This document shows, piece after piece, positions 28,746 to 37,170 of a stretch of 64,000 bases of DNA (the stretch's first letter is position 1; each line of letters opens with the position of its first letter). The notes below the pieces were generated by a model. That model made no database searches. It saw nothing but the letters and a program-made list of their open reading frames with translations, and was not told where the DNA came from. Source of the stretch: Yamadazyma tenuis (lineage: Eukaryota > Ascomycota > Pichiomycetes > Serinales > Debaryomycetaceae); NCBI RefSeq assembly GCF_029203305.1, contig NC_089461.1:1488001-1552000 (forward strand). The letters run 5' to 3'. Made by a program: the position numbers and the translations under genes.

Positions 28746-30299
28746 TTAATGAGACCATATTCTCACCAGCTTATCTTTCCCACCACTAGCAACACGATGT
28801 CCGTCGATACTCCAGTCTACCGCAAACACCTCATCCGCGTGACCCGGTAAGTCTACACTGAGCTTTCTGGTTCTCACGTCCCAAACCTTCAACGTAGTAT
28901 CCTTAGAACAACTCACTAAAAGTCGACTATCGGAAGACCAAGCTGTTTGGTAAACAGGTGCAACATGCCCACGAAGCGTGCCAATAAACGTTCCCTTAAG
29001 CCCGTCCCAAATCTTGATGGAATTATCAAAGGAAGAGGAAACGATGTAGCGGCCGTCGGGCGAAAATGACACATGGTTGACCAACTTTTGGTGACCGGTC
29101 ATTCTGCAGATGGGCTTTGATTGTTTCAAAGGCTCCCATAAATACATGGTGAAATCATCGCTAGCAGTGACGATTCTCTCGCTAACACCACCACCAAGCT
29201 TTGCAGCCTTCTCATACGCCTGTAAAGCCTTGGCTCGCAATTCGGCAGGGGTGGTATTCTTAATGCTGCTGCGAGAAGAAGTGTGGTCGAATCCTCCTTG
29301 ACGGAGCACATAATCGGTCAGAAGCGATAAATGGTTAACCCAATGAGCATGACTTCGTAACGTCTGAATACACCGGCCACCAGCCGTGACATCCCACGCC
29401 CGAATTGTCTTGTCGTGTGATCCACTGTAGATAATATTGGAACCACTCCACCGCACACACAGCACCGAATTGGTGTGTCCGCTCATAGTCATTTCACACA
29501 CTCTGGCACTGGTGTCCCACACTCTCACAGTACCATCTTTGGACCCGGATGCCACCCGAGGCACCGCATTGGCTGCTACAAGATGTAACGGTTCCCACGT
29601 AAGACTAGTGATCCACTTTCCGTGGCCCACAAGTGGCTTTCCTAGTGGCTTTCCACTGTCTGCTTCCCACAACCGTACTGTGTTATCCATGGATCCGGTG
29701 GCTATCATGGTACCACAAGGAGAGTACGATACACATAGCACCCAGTTTGTGTGGCCTGCTAATGTGGCTACTGGCGTATGGGTTTTGCAGTCCCAGATTC
29801 GTGCCGTCAGATCACCAGCTCCACTACACATTCTTCCCGAGTCGTTGGGTGAAAACTGGCAACAAAGAATGGTGGATCCGTGGCCAGCAATGGCATTACT
29901 TGAACGAGTCACTGGACGCACTTTGAATACGGCTCGTGGCGTATACACTAATGTCATGAAGTCTTCGGTAGTCTTGATTTTGGGCTTCAAAATAGACGAA
30001 TACACGTTATCTTTGATATCCACCATTTCAACGGAGTCATCCGCCTTCTTGTTGGCCAATGCGAACGTGTATGGCACGGGGTCTTCTGAGGAATTGTGAA
30101 GCTGGTTCAAAAGTTGTTCCAACTGTTTTTCGGTGATGCCTCCAGGAACTCTTATGGATCCACCAATGGAGTCTCCAGTATCTGCAGCTTCAAATTTGAT
30201 GAGAATATTAGGGAGATCAAGAGGTATGAGGTCGACCTCTTGGGTCTCTTGGGCCTCACGCCTTTGTCTTTTAGATGGTGGTGGAAGTAAAGTAGCCAT
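28746..30299 (-). CDS. RSA4: Rsa4, WD40 60S ribosome assembly factor
   Basis: Rsa4 (NLE/Notchless family) sits on pre-60S particles in the nucleolus and nucleoplasm and is the anchor pulled by the Rea1/Midasin AAA-ATPase. The 517-residue protein has a basic start (PPPSKRQRREAQE), the NLE domain at about 20-110 and eight WD40 repeats, e.g. TGSMDNTVRLWE, ASGSKDGTVRVWD, SSSFDNSIKIWDG and the final ASGGKDKLVRIWSH. Length matches yeast Rsa4 (515). A CTG codon at 29460-29462 falls at a position that is Ser/Thr in relatives, which argues for Ser decoding. A PAC box lies 28 bp before the ATG. Confidence 0.96.
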   Translation of the reverse strand: MATLLPPPSKRQRREAQETQEVDLIPLDLPNILIKFEAADTGDSIGGSIRVPGGITEKQLEQLLNQLHNSSEDPVPYTFALANKKADDSVEMVDIKDNVYSSILKPKIKTTEDFMTLVYTPRAVFKVRPVTRSSNAIAGHGSTILCCQFSPNDSGRMCSGAGDLTARIWDCKTHTPVATLAGHTNWVLCVSYSPCGTMIATGSMDNTVRLWEADSGKPLGKPLVGHGKWITSLTWEPLHLVAANAVPRVASGSKDGTVRVWDTSARVCEMTMSGHTNSVLCVRWSGSNIIYSGSHDKTIRAWDVTAGGRCIQTLRSHAHWVNHLSLLTDYVLRQGGFDHTSSRSSIKNTTPAELRAKALQAYEKAAKLGGGVSERIVTASDDFTMYLWEPLKQSKPICRMTGHQKLVNHVSFSPDGRYIVSSSFDNSIKIWDGLKGTFIGTLRGHVAPVYQTAWSSDSRLLVSCSKDTTLKVWDVRTRKLSVDLPGHADEVFAVDWSIDGHRVASGGKDKLVRIWSH

Positions 30300-30326
30300 T
30301 AGGTTGGATTATTTATTTTCGTTTGT

Positions 30327-30339
30327 GCGATGAGATGAG
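30327..30339 (+). promoter_or_regulatory. PAC box in the RSA4 promoter
   Basis: GCGATGAGATGAG matches the PAC (polymerase A and C) element bound by Dot6/Tod6 in S. cerevisiae and typical of ribosome-biogenesis genes. It lies 28 bp upstream of the RSA4 ATG at 30299, in the 119-bp spacer before the Rad55-like gene. The role is inferred from sequence and from the function of RSA4. Confidence 0.7.
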
Positions 30340-30418
30340 ATTGATGCAAAAGTGAGAATAGTGAGAAATATATTTTGTGATTTGTGCTATATATGATATG
30401 TAGAGCAATTTGGCAGGG

Positions 30419-30534
30419 TTAAAGGAACAACGGCGTACCCATATCTTGAGAGTCTTGAATTATCAGACTCAAGTCAAGGTGATTAGAGTCAGCAAGGACC
30501 CTGTGGCCCTTCTCTTGATCTACATCTGTATTCC

Positions 30535-30565
<31 letters not shown>

Positions 30566-31984
30566 ATTTTCATTATTGTTCGCTTCCACTGTTTCAATTT
30601 CTGAAAGCTCAACTTCCTCTCTTTCATCAACTGATTGTACTTCTACCTCTTCCGCTAACACCTCTTGACCAGGAAAAACTGCTTCATTCAGAGTAGCAAC
30701 TAACACGACCTGACTTGTACTAGTGGCTAGTAGACCAGGTTGACTGGTTCCAAGTGTTAGTGGCCCACCTTGACTAGTGCTAGTAGCTAAAGGCATAGAC
30801 AGAGGGAAAACACCGGGAGATGAGGACAAGTTGTCCAAGAATCCGGTATTTGCTGCAGGCTTTGAAGACGATACTGTTGATACTTGCACCAATGATGGAG
30901 CCGGTAAGGGTTTAGAAACTTCACTTAAATCTACCAAATCATTATCCACTATTTCAAAGTAAATGGTTTCGTCGCCGTCCACTCGAGCCCCAAACACCAA
31001 CTTCTCCTTCCGTGATCGTTTGCGAGTTGCCTCTGGTGTTTTATGATACCAGTCTTTAAAAAACATTACACGTTTTGTTATCACCGCCTCAAATATGCCT
31101 GAGCTCAGTCTGTTTCCGGGAGACATCTGGTGGTCAGAAAAGGTCAAAACTAGTCGCCCCTTTGGATGATATTGAGTTGGTGCGGGAGAAGACCGTGAGC
31201 CAGTAGATGGCAAGGCTGAGGCTGGAGGTGTTGCCTGAGAGCTATCAAATGATGCTGAGGTATCCATAAACGACAGGGATGGCAAAGACCATGTCTTGAA
31301 TTTAACATCTAGGCTTCCGGTGATGAAGACAAGCAGGTTTTTATGGTACGCGAGCTGAGAAAGCAAATTGTACACATACGTGACGTGAGACCCATACTTC
31401 AGATTAGGACTCTCACGTACCAAGTTGGATATTCGTGGAATTTCTATCATACGGGGAAGTGTACCTTCAATTTCATGCTGTTGGGTATGGTCAATTATAG
31501 TCTTATTGTTTGCAGCATGAACTCTCAAGATCATTTCTTGATGACATGAAGATAGTTCAAGTTTATAGAGCTCAAGAAGTTCGTGAAAGTTGTTAATCAC
31601 CACTATGGTATCACTGGAAAGCGACTGATTGAGCTTCTGAAGGTGGATCACTAATTTACTTACCGTGTCCAAATTATATACTTGGATTTGATGAGAAAAC
31701 CACTGGGAGTTGAAGTCTTTTCGGAGCTTCATGAACTGTAGGGGGAAATCGTTGAACGTATTGATCATCACCACACGCTTATCTGGTCCCTTTTTCAAAT
31801 ATGACGCTAGCATCTCACAAATCACCATCTCCATCAGCAGGCTGCTAGGAACCACTTGGAAGTCGTAAACTCCCTTGAGACCACCGCCGAGTAACTTTTC
31901 GTCTAACGACGGCACCCCTGTGGTTATACCACTCCATGCATTTGGTAGAGACTGCTGCTGGACCATACTATAGAGGGTCACCAT
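30419..31984 (-). CDS. RAD55: Rad55-like RecA-fold recombination protein with degenerate Walker A
   Basis: The 521-residue protein starts like a Rad51 paralogue: SGITTGVPSLDEKLLGGGLKGVYDF at residues 18-42. The following loop, where RecA-fold proteins have GPxGxGKT, reads QVVPSSLLME, so the Walker A is lost. The Walker B-like strand is TIVVINNF (about 126-133), with Asn in place of Asp. Later segments resemble yeast Rad55: RVMFFKDWYHK, a basic Arg/Lys cluster (RKRSRKEK), then ETIYFEIVDNDLVDL. The last ~170 residues are Ser/Thr- and Glu-rich with an (Asn-Asp)n run. Rad55 pairs with Rad57 to help Rad51 filaments. The assignment rests on short matches, and a Shu-type (Psy3) protein is an alternative. 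Confidence 0.55.
30535..30570 (-). repeat. Hexanucleotide repeat coding Asn-Asp
   Basis: Tandem GTTGTC units on the plus strand encode alternating Asp and Asn in the acidic C-terminal tail of the Rad55-like protein. It is a coding microsatellite and probably varies in length between strains. Confidence 0.75.
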
Positions 31985-32164
31985 GACTGTATACTACTAA
32001 CACGTCCCCAGTGCCATGAGGTTCGGATGCACTAACGCGCACCTCAATCGCACGGTAGTCGCATTTTCTTGCACACAAACCCCCAGTCGCACTGGCGAGT
32101 AAAATATGTTGAATCCTTATAAGTTCTGAATATCTCATCGTATCCTAGAATAATCACATTAACT

Positions 32165-35100
32165 ATGGCAGCTGGAAACAATGCTACCACAGGACCAACT
32201 CGAGAGCGGTCCAACTCCACCCTGCAACTGCAGCTGCAGCTGCAACTGTCCAATTCTCGGCCTCTCCATCATCCCCCCGGAGGTCCTCCTAGAAAACCTA
32301 CATTGCTAAGAAACCATTCGGGTTACCACCACAATCCAAGTGCTCTAGCTGGCAATGGTGGTCTGGGCAAACGTCCATCTAATGGGGGTAACTCGTCGGG
32401 CACGAGTTCGGGTGAAGACTCTTTAGTCAATTCCCCCACTTTACATTCATCTAGTATGGCTTCCTCTATCAAAAGCACCAATAACCAAGCCAATTCAAGT
32501 ATGACTCGTTCCCATTCCAAGGCTTTGAGTTCCATGTTAGCCAACAATTTACAACACCAAAACGCGCTGTTTATGGCCCAAGAAAGGGCGTATATTCGTC
32601 GGATTCGTAATCAGATTGTCGATGACTACTATACCAAAGGTATCACAGGAGCTGATGACGACTTCAAATACAACGATAATGATAATGACGCTAATATTAA
32701 TGACGATGACGACGATGACTACGATGAGGAGACTGATGGTAACACTTCGCTTTTAGCGGATATGGTTGATGATGCCTATCAACTTGATTCTGTGTCGGCT
32801 CTGACGTTGTTAGCTAGTAGGCTCAGCGATCTAAAACTCAATCCCAATAAGAATATCACCCAGTTGGAAAAAGACAGTACCGAAGATCCGGCTGTTCTTG
32901 AACGTTTGGAATGGCAGGCCATGTTGACGTCGGTGTTGACAGGTGATGTGGTGAAGAGCGAAAAGACCAAAATCATCAACAACAATAATTTGGATGAGCA
33001 AGAGTCATATTTACAAGCCACCTACAAGGAGAGTTTGTGGTTTGGAATTCGTGCAAAGTTGTTGAATCGTACGGAGGACGACCAAAGAAAGATCATTTCG
33101 TATAGGAGAACTTTGGTGGGTCTGCTCATTGAAGATGTGCTTAATTTTGAAATCAATTACGAGGATCCATTGGGGAATCCTCCTAAGACTCAGATAACAG
33201 AGATATTGGAAAGATACGAGCGGTGTTGCGACCTCTGGAGAACTCAGGAAGAAATGAAGGCGGACAAACCCGCTTGTAAGACTGAAGAGTTTCAAAATAG
33301 AATCGATTCCTTAAATGCATGGTTGTCTATCACTACTGCCATTGAACGGGAGTCATCATCTCTCAAAATTTGGATTGGAAATGACGAATTAGATATCACC
33401 AAGAGTCCCCTGGAAAAAGTTACGCCAATCTCAACACCAGCTTCTGAAGTTCCGGAACGAAAAATATTTGACGAAGATAACAAGTCGTTGGCAGAAAGAT
33501 TGATGAAGGAAAAAGATGTCCATAACATTTTCCGAAAACGTATATTCTTACCTTTGGCTCCATGGATGGTCAAATCCAAAGATACATATATTCGGTTGGG
33601 TTTTATGTTTGAGAATCTTAAGTTGCCCGATTATATTCATGACTTAATCGAGTTGTGTCTTATTCCTATGAAGTTGATCAAAGAAATTATTAACGTCAGA
33701 CTCGGGTATGCTAAGAAATTACAAAATCCCACATTGATGATGATTGACCAGATGATTGATGATCTTAGAACTTACTTGACTATAGCTTTGGAAGTAAAGC
33801 TGGGGGTTCAAGAATATTGTAAGTCTGACTTTGGTAAAACTTGGGTTGTTGGTGACTTTTTTGAAGCTGAGAATGCTGAATTTGATAAAGTGGTCCTCGA
33901 ATGTTTGAGGTACAAAATGATCTTGTTGAATAGAAAACTATTGGACAGTGCCAGGTCTCCAACGAACTTCAGAACATTCAAGGAACCAGAGGTGTTGGAA
34001 GATTCATACAATCACGTCAAGCGGTTGGGAAACTACATCGAAGGGGGTGGTACTGTAGTTGCAGAGCAGATGACCTTGTTGACATCTCGGTTGATTCAAA
34101 GACTATTGGCATACTTCACTAGTCAAGTACGATCACCTCCATCACAGAACCCCACTGTGTCTGAACTAGTGAGATGGTACAGTTCCACTACTGAAAACTT
34201 TGGTCAATTGCGTCGTAAATTAGCACGATTTACTGGCGAAATTTCTAGAGACTTCACTAACTCTTTGGTATTCGACATTGCTTCCACACCAAACTACAGA
34301 ACAAAAAATTTGCTAGACGTTTTGAGGGCCACTGATCATTTCTTGGTGTACACGGGCACGGTTGAGACTCAAGGAACCTATTTCTTTGCAAGCTCCGAGT
34401 TATTCGGTAACGAACAAGATATCTTAAAGATAATCAATGGTTCGTATATCGGCCTCGATTCTAACGTGGATACTCTGGAATTCTCAACTTTGATGAACAT
34501 TCTTAAAAACTGTGAAGAGGGAGAAAACTCTGCCTCTGAAAGCAGCATCGAGCATGCCCTACCTTCTCATTCTAAGGATTTTGCGTATATTTTGGCATTA
34601 TGTCCTCCAAAGCCGATTGTGTGGGAGGGTGATGTTGTCAATTTGTCCATTGAAAAGGTTCCTATTACTGATGTAAAGGTGGGACAGATGTTGTTGATTT
34701 CAAAATTACCTTCATATAGTTTGCATATTGTTAAGGAGAAGTTCTTAGACATTGTTGGTGATGTTTTGTTTTCTGGAAATGGAGTTATAAAACCCATTGA
34801 ACAGAGATGCTCATTAGCAAAGGTACATCATGAATTAACCAGAGTGAACAAGAACTTCTTCAAAATGTCTTTGGCGGTATTGGACTCTGTGAAGATTGTT
34901 AGAGAGCAGTGCAACAAAATGTGCCCACAAGGTGGATGTCAAGAGATCATCAACAATTACTTTGTATATGCCAAAGACTATGGGAAGAATTCAGTGAAAA
35001 ACTTGGACATCTCCAGAAAATCTACTGTCATTATGAAGTTGATACAATTGTGTATTGAATGGGTGAGTTTCATCTGTGACGACTGTGTTCCAACAGACAG

Positions 35101-36418
35101 AAAAACCTTCCGTTGGTGTGTCTTGGCATTAGAATTTGCCATGTATATGACCAGAGGATTTAATGTGTTGGTACTCAAAGATGACCAATTTCATAAGTTG
35201 AAACTCAAGGTGGCTAGATGTATGTCGTTATTGATTTCTCATTTCGATATCATGGGAGCCAGGTCCAGTGAAGCTGAACAAAGAAAATTGTTAAGGTGGA
35301 CTTCTCAAAGACAAAAGATTGAAAACTCGGCTGACGATGATTTCATCATCAATGCCTACAAAGAAGATATGATGGTACAAATCAATGAGATCGAGGAATC
35401 TAGAAGCGAATTACAAGGAGAATTGAATTCAGTAGGAAGAGTGTTGGATGTTAGTGACCTGGAATACCAATTTGTCACGCTATTGGCATCGTCTTTCTCG
35501 AGTGTGTCTATCAGATGGCAGAAGGGTAAATACATTGGAGGCGGTTCTTTTGGTGACGTTTTTGGAGCTGTTAACTTGGACACTGGAGGTATCATGGCAG
35601 TGAAAGAAATCAGATTCCACGATAGCCAGTTGGTCAAGAATTTGGTGCCTTCTATCAGAGACGAAATGACTGTTTTGGAGATGTTGAACCATCCAAACGT
35701 TGTCCAATACTTTGGAGTAGAAGTACATCGAGACAAGGTGTATATTTTCATGGAGTTCTGTGAAGGAGGTTCTTTGGCAGGATTGTTACTGCATGGCCGT
35801 ATCGAAGATGAAATGGTCATCCAAGTCTACACATTACAGATGTTGGAAGGGCTTGCATATTTGCACCAGTCTGGAGTTGTTCACCGCGATATCAAGCCAG
35901 AAAACATTTTACTCGATCACAATGGTGTTATTAAGTTTGTTGATTTCGGAGCTGCTAAGGTCATTGCCACAAGCGGTAGAACCATGGCCCCTACTCAGAG
36001 TAAACCTCTTGCTGGTAACCATAGCAATTTGAACTCAATGACTGGTACTCCTATGTACATGTCTCCTGAGGTTATCACCGGAGCATCTTCAGATAAGAAT
36101 GGAGTGGTAGATATCTGGTCGCTTGGATGTTGTGTGTTGGAGATGGCTACTGGCCGGAGGCCTTGGGCCAATTTAGACAATGAGTGGGCAATCATGTATC
36201 ATATTGCAGCTGGTCACAAACCTCTGTTACCTTCTGCGGATCAATTAAGTGAACCTGGTATTAAATTCATTGCCAGATGTCTTGAACACGACCCAAAGAA
36301 GAGGCCAAATGCTATTGAGCTATTGAATGACCCATGGATTGTTTCCATCCGTCAAGCAGCTTTTGGGGGCTCTGACTCGTTGAGTACTCCATCATCAGAT
36401 ATCGGGTCTGAACCTTGA
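32165..36418 (+). CDS. SSK2: Ssk2, MAP kinase kinase kinase of the HOG pathway
   Basis: Ssk2/Ssk22 is activated by the response regulator Ssk1 and phosphorylates Pbs2 in osmotic and oxidative stress. Of 1417 residues, the first ~280 are low complexity and acidic, including a run of alternating CTG and CAA/CAG codons. A conserved helical region follows. The C-terminal kinase domain spans about 1115-1400: GGGSFGDVF glycine loop, catalytic Lys in MAVKEIRF, HRDIKPENILL, DFGAAK, TGTPMYMSPEV activation segment and VDIWSLGCCVLEMATGRRPW. It ends soon after the domain, as in fungal Ssk2. The ATG at 32165 is 180 bp from the divergent Rad55-like gene. It is shorter than S. cerevisiae Ssk2 (1579), mainly in the N-terminus. 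Confidence 0.94.
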   Translation: MAAGNNATTGPTRERSNSTLQLQLQLQLSNSRPLHHPPGGPPRKPTLLRNHSGYHHNPSALAGNGGLGKRPSNGGNSSGTSSGEDSLVNSPTLHSSSMASSIKSTNNQANSSMTRSHSKALSSMLANNLQHQNALFMAQERAYIRRIRNQIVDDYYTKGITGADDDFKYNDNDNDANINDDDDDDYDEETDGNTSLLADMVDDAYQLDSVSALTLLASRLSDLKLNPNKNITQLEKDSTEDPAVLERLEWQAMLTSVLTGDVVKSEKTKIINNNNLDEQESYLQATYKESLWFGIRAKLLNRTEDDQRKIISYRRTLVGLLIEDVLNFEINYEDPLGNPPKTQITEILERYERCCDLWRTQEEMKADKPACKTEEFQNRIDSLNAWLSITTAIERESSSLKIWIGNDELDITKSPLEKVTPISTPASEVPERKIFDEDNKSLAERLMKEKDVHNIFRKRIFLPLAPWMVKSKDTYIRLGFMFENLKLPDYIHDLIELCLIPMKLIKEIINVRLGYAKKLQNPTLMMIDQMIDDLRTYLTIALEVKLGVQEYCKSDFGKTWVVGDFFEAENAEFDKVVLECLRYKMILLNRKLLDSARSPTNFRTFKEPEVLEDSYNHVKRLGNYIEGGGTVVAEQMTLLTSRLIQRLLAYFTSQVRSPPSQNPTVSELVRWYSSTTENFGQLRRKLARFTGEISRDFTNSLVFDIASTPNYRTKNLLDVLRATDHFLVYTGTVETQGTYFFASSELFGNEQDILKIINGSYIGLDSNVDTLEFSTLMNILKNCEEGENSASESSIEHALPSHSKDFAYILALCPPKPIVWEGDVVNLSIEKVPITDVKVGQMLLISKLPSYSLHIVKEKFLDIVGDVLFSGNGVIKPIEQRCSLAKVHHELTRVNKNFFKMSLAVLDSVKIVREQCNKMCPQGGCQEIINNYFVYAKDYGKNSVKNLDISRKSTVIMKLIQLCIEWVSFICDDCVPTDRKTFRWCVLALEFAMYMTRGFNVLVLKDDQFHKLKLKVARCMSLLISHFDIMGARSSEAEQRKLLRWTSQRQKIENSADDDFIINAYKEDMMVQINEIEESRSELQGELNSVGRVLDVSDLEYQFVTLLASSFSSVSIRWQKGKYIGGGSFGDVFGAVNLDTGGIMAVKEIRFHDSQLVKNLVPSIRDEMTVLEMLNHPNVVQYFGVEVHRDKVYIFMEFCEGGSLAGLLLHGRIEDEMVIQVYTLQMLEGLAYLHQSGVVHRDIKPENILLDHNGVIKFVDFGAAKVIATSGRTMAPTQSKPLAGNHSNLNSMTGTPMYMSPEVITGASSDKNGVVDIWSLGCCVLEMATGRRPWANLDNEWAIMYHIAAGHKPLLPSADQLSEPGIKFIARCLEHDPKKRPNAIELLNDPWIVSIRQAAFGGSDSLSTPSSDIGSEP
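32222..32248 (+). repeat. CTG-CAA/CAG repeat in SSK2
   Basis: Five CTG codons alternate with Gln codons (CAA, CAG, CAG, CAA). Under the standard code this is a Leu-Gln repeat; under CUG-Ser decoding it is (Ser-Gln)4-Ser, followed by more serine. In a genome where CTG is scarce, five in nine codons is striking. Confidence 0.8.
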
Positions 36419-36510
36419 TTATAAACTTACATCTCCTTCTTTTGTATAATAATGTTAATATAAGTATATTATATGTAAGAATCATTCTATTTACATGTGT
36501 CATTACTCCT

Positions 36511-36885
36511 TTAGTTTATGTGCTTGTCAAACACCAGTCTCAAGCGCTCCACTTCATCACCTTTAACGTTGACGTATCCAGCCGTTTGGTTGACCGTAAC
36601 AAATTTTGGGTTTAAACGGGTCAAACTGACCAAATCCTTCTTGAATTGCAACACATCACCTTGGATCCGCTTGATTTCGGTGGTTATTTTGGTGTTTTGC
36701 ACTTTCTTGTAGATGGGCCAGTGGCCGAACTTAGTCTTGGATATAAAGTAGTTACCGTTTCCAAACCCATTATTGGGCAAATCGGCAAAGGAAATCAATG
36801 ATAATGATGGGATCTGGAAAACGGGCTCAGGTACGCTTGGCAGACGCGGTTTTATGGTCCTCAACACTGTTGGAGAAGGCTTCAT
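36511..36885 (-). CDS. IMG2: Mitochondrial large-subunit ribosomal protein mL49 (Img2)
   Basis: The 124-residue protein belongs to the mL49/Img2 family of the mitochondrial large ribosomal subunit, needed for respiration and mtDNA maintenance in yeast. The family core is visible: NYFISKTKFGHWPIYKKV, then IKRIQGDVLQFKKDL and the C-terminal VNVKGDEVERLRLVFDKH. The basic N-terminus (KPSPTVLRTIKPRLP) suits mitochondrial import. Length is a little below S. cerevisiae Img2 (146). The ATG is at 36885. It is convergent with SSK2 (92 bp between stops) and in tandem with ZAP1. Confidence 0.85.
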   Translation of the reverse strand: MKPSPTVLRTIKPRLPSVPEPVFQIPSLSLISFADLPNNGFGNGNYFISKTKFGHWPIYKKVQNTKITTEIKRIQGDVLQFKKDLVSLTRLNPKFVTVNQTAGYVNVKGDEVERLRLVFDKHIN

Positions 36886-37170
36886 CTTAGTTTGTGAGTG
36901 AAGTAAATTTTTTCACAAGTGCGAAAATTTGAACCGGTACTTTTCACGAAGTATCAAGTGTTAGATCATTGATAAGTTGTGGAACTACAAATAACGGATT
37001 GTCAAATGCAGTCATATGGGCTGTGAGTGCTTTCAGTAGTTGTTTTTTCAAGTATTTAATTAAACTTGCCTCTTTCGCTAAGTACACCCCGTCGGCAGCC
37101 TACCTAATCATGAATATCACTATTTTCTGTTGCACTACACGATTGCAAAAAGAACCTCTATAAATTTATA

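Noticed and set aside
29437..30099. Open frame of 220 codons antisense to RSA4
   Set aside because: It lies wholly inside the well-conserved WD40 coding sequence and has no recognisable motif.
35356..35820. Open frame of 154 codons antisense to the SSK2 kinase domain
   Set aside because: Shadow of the kinase coding sequence.
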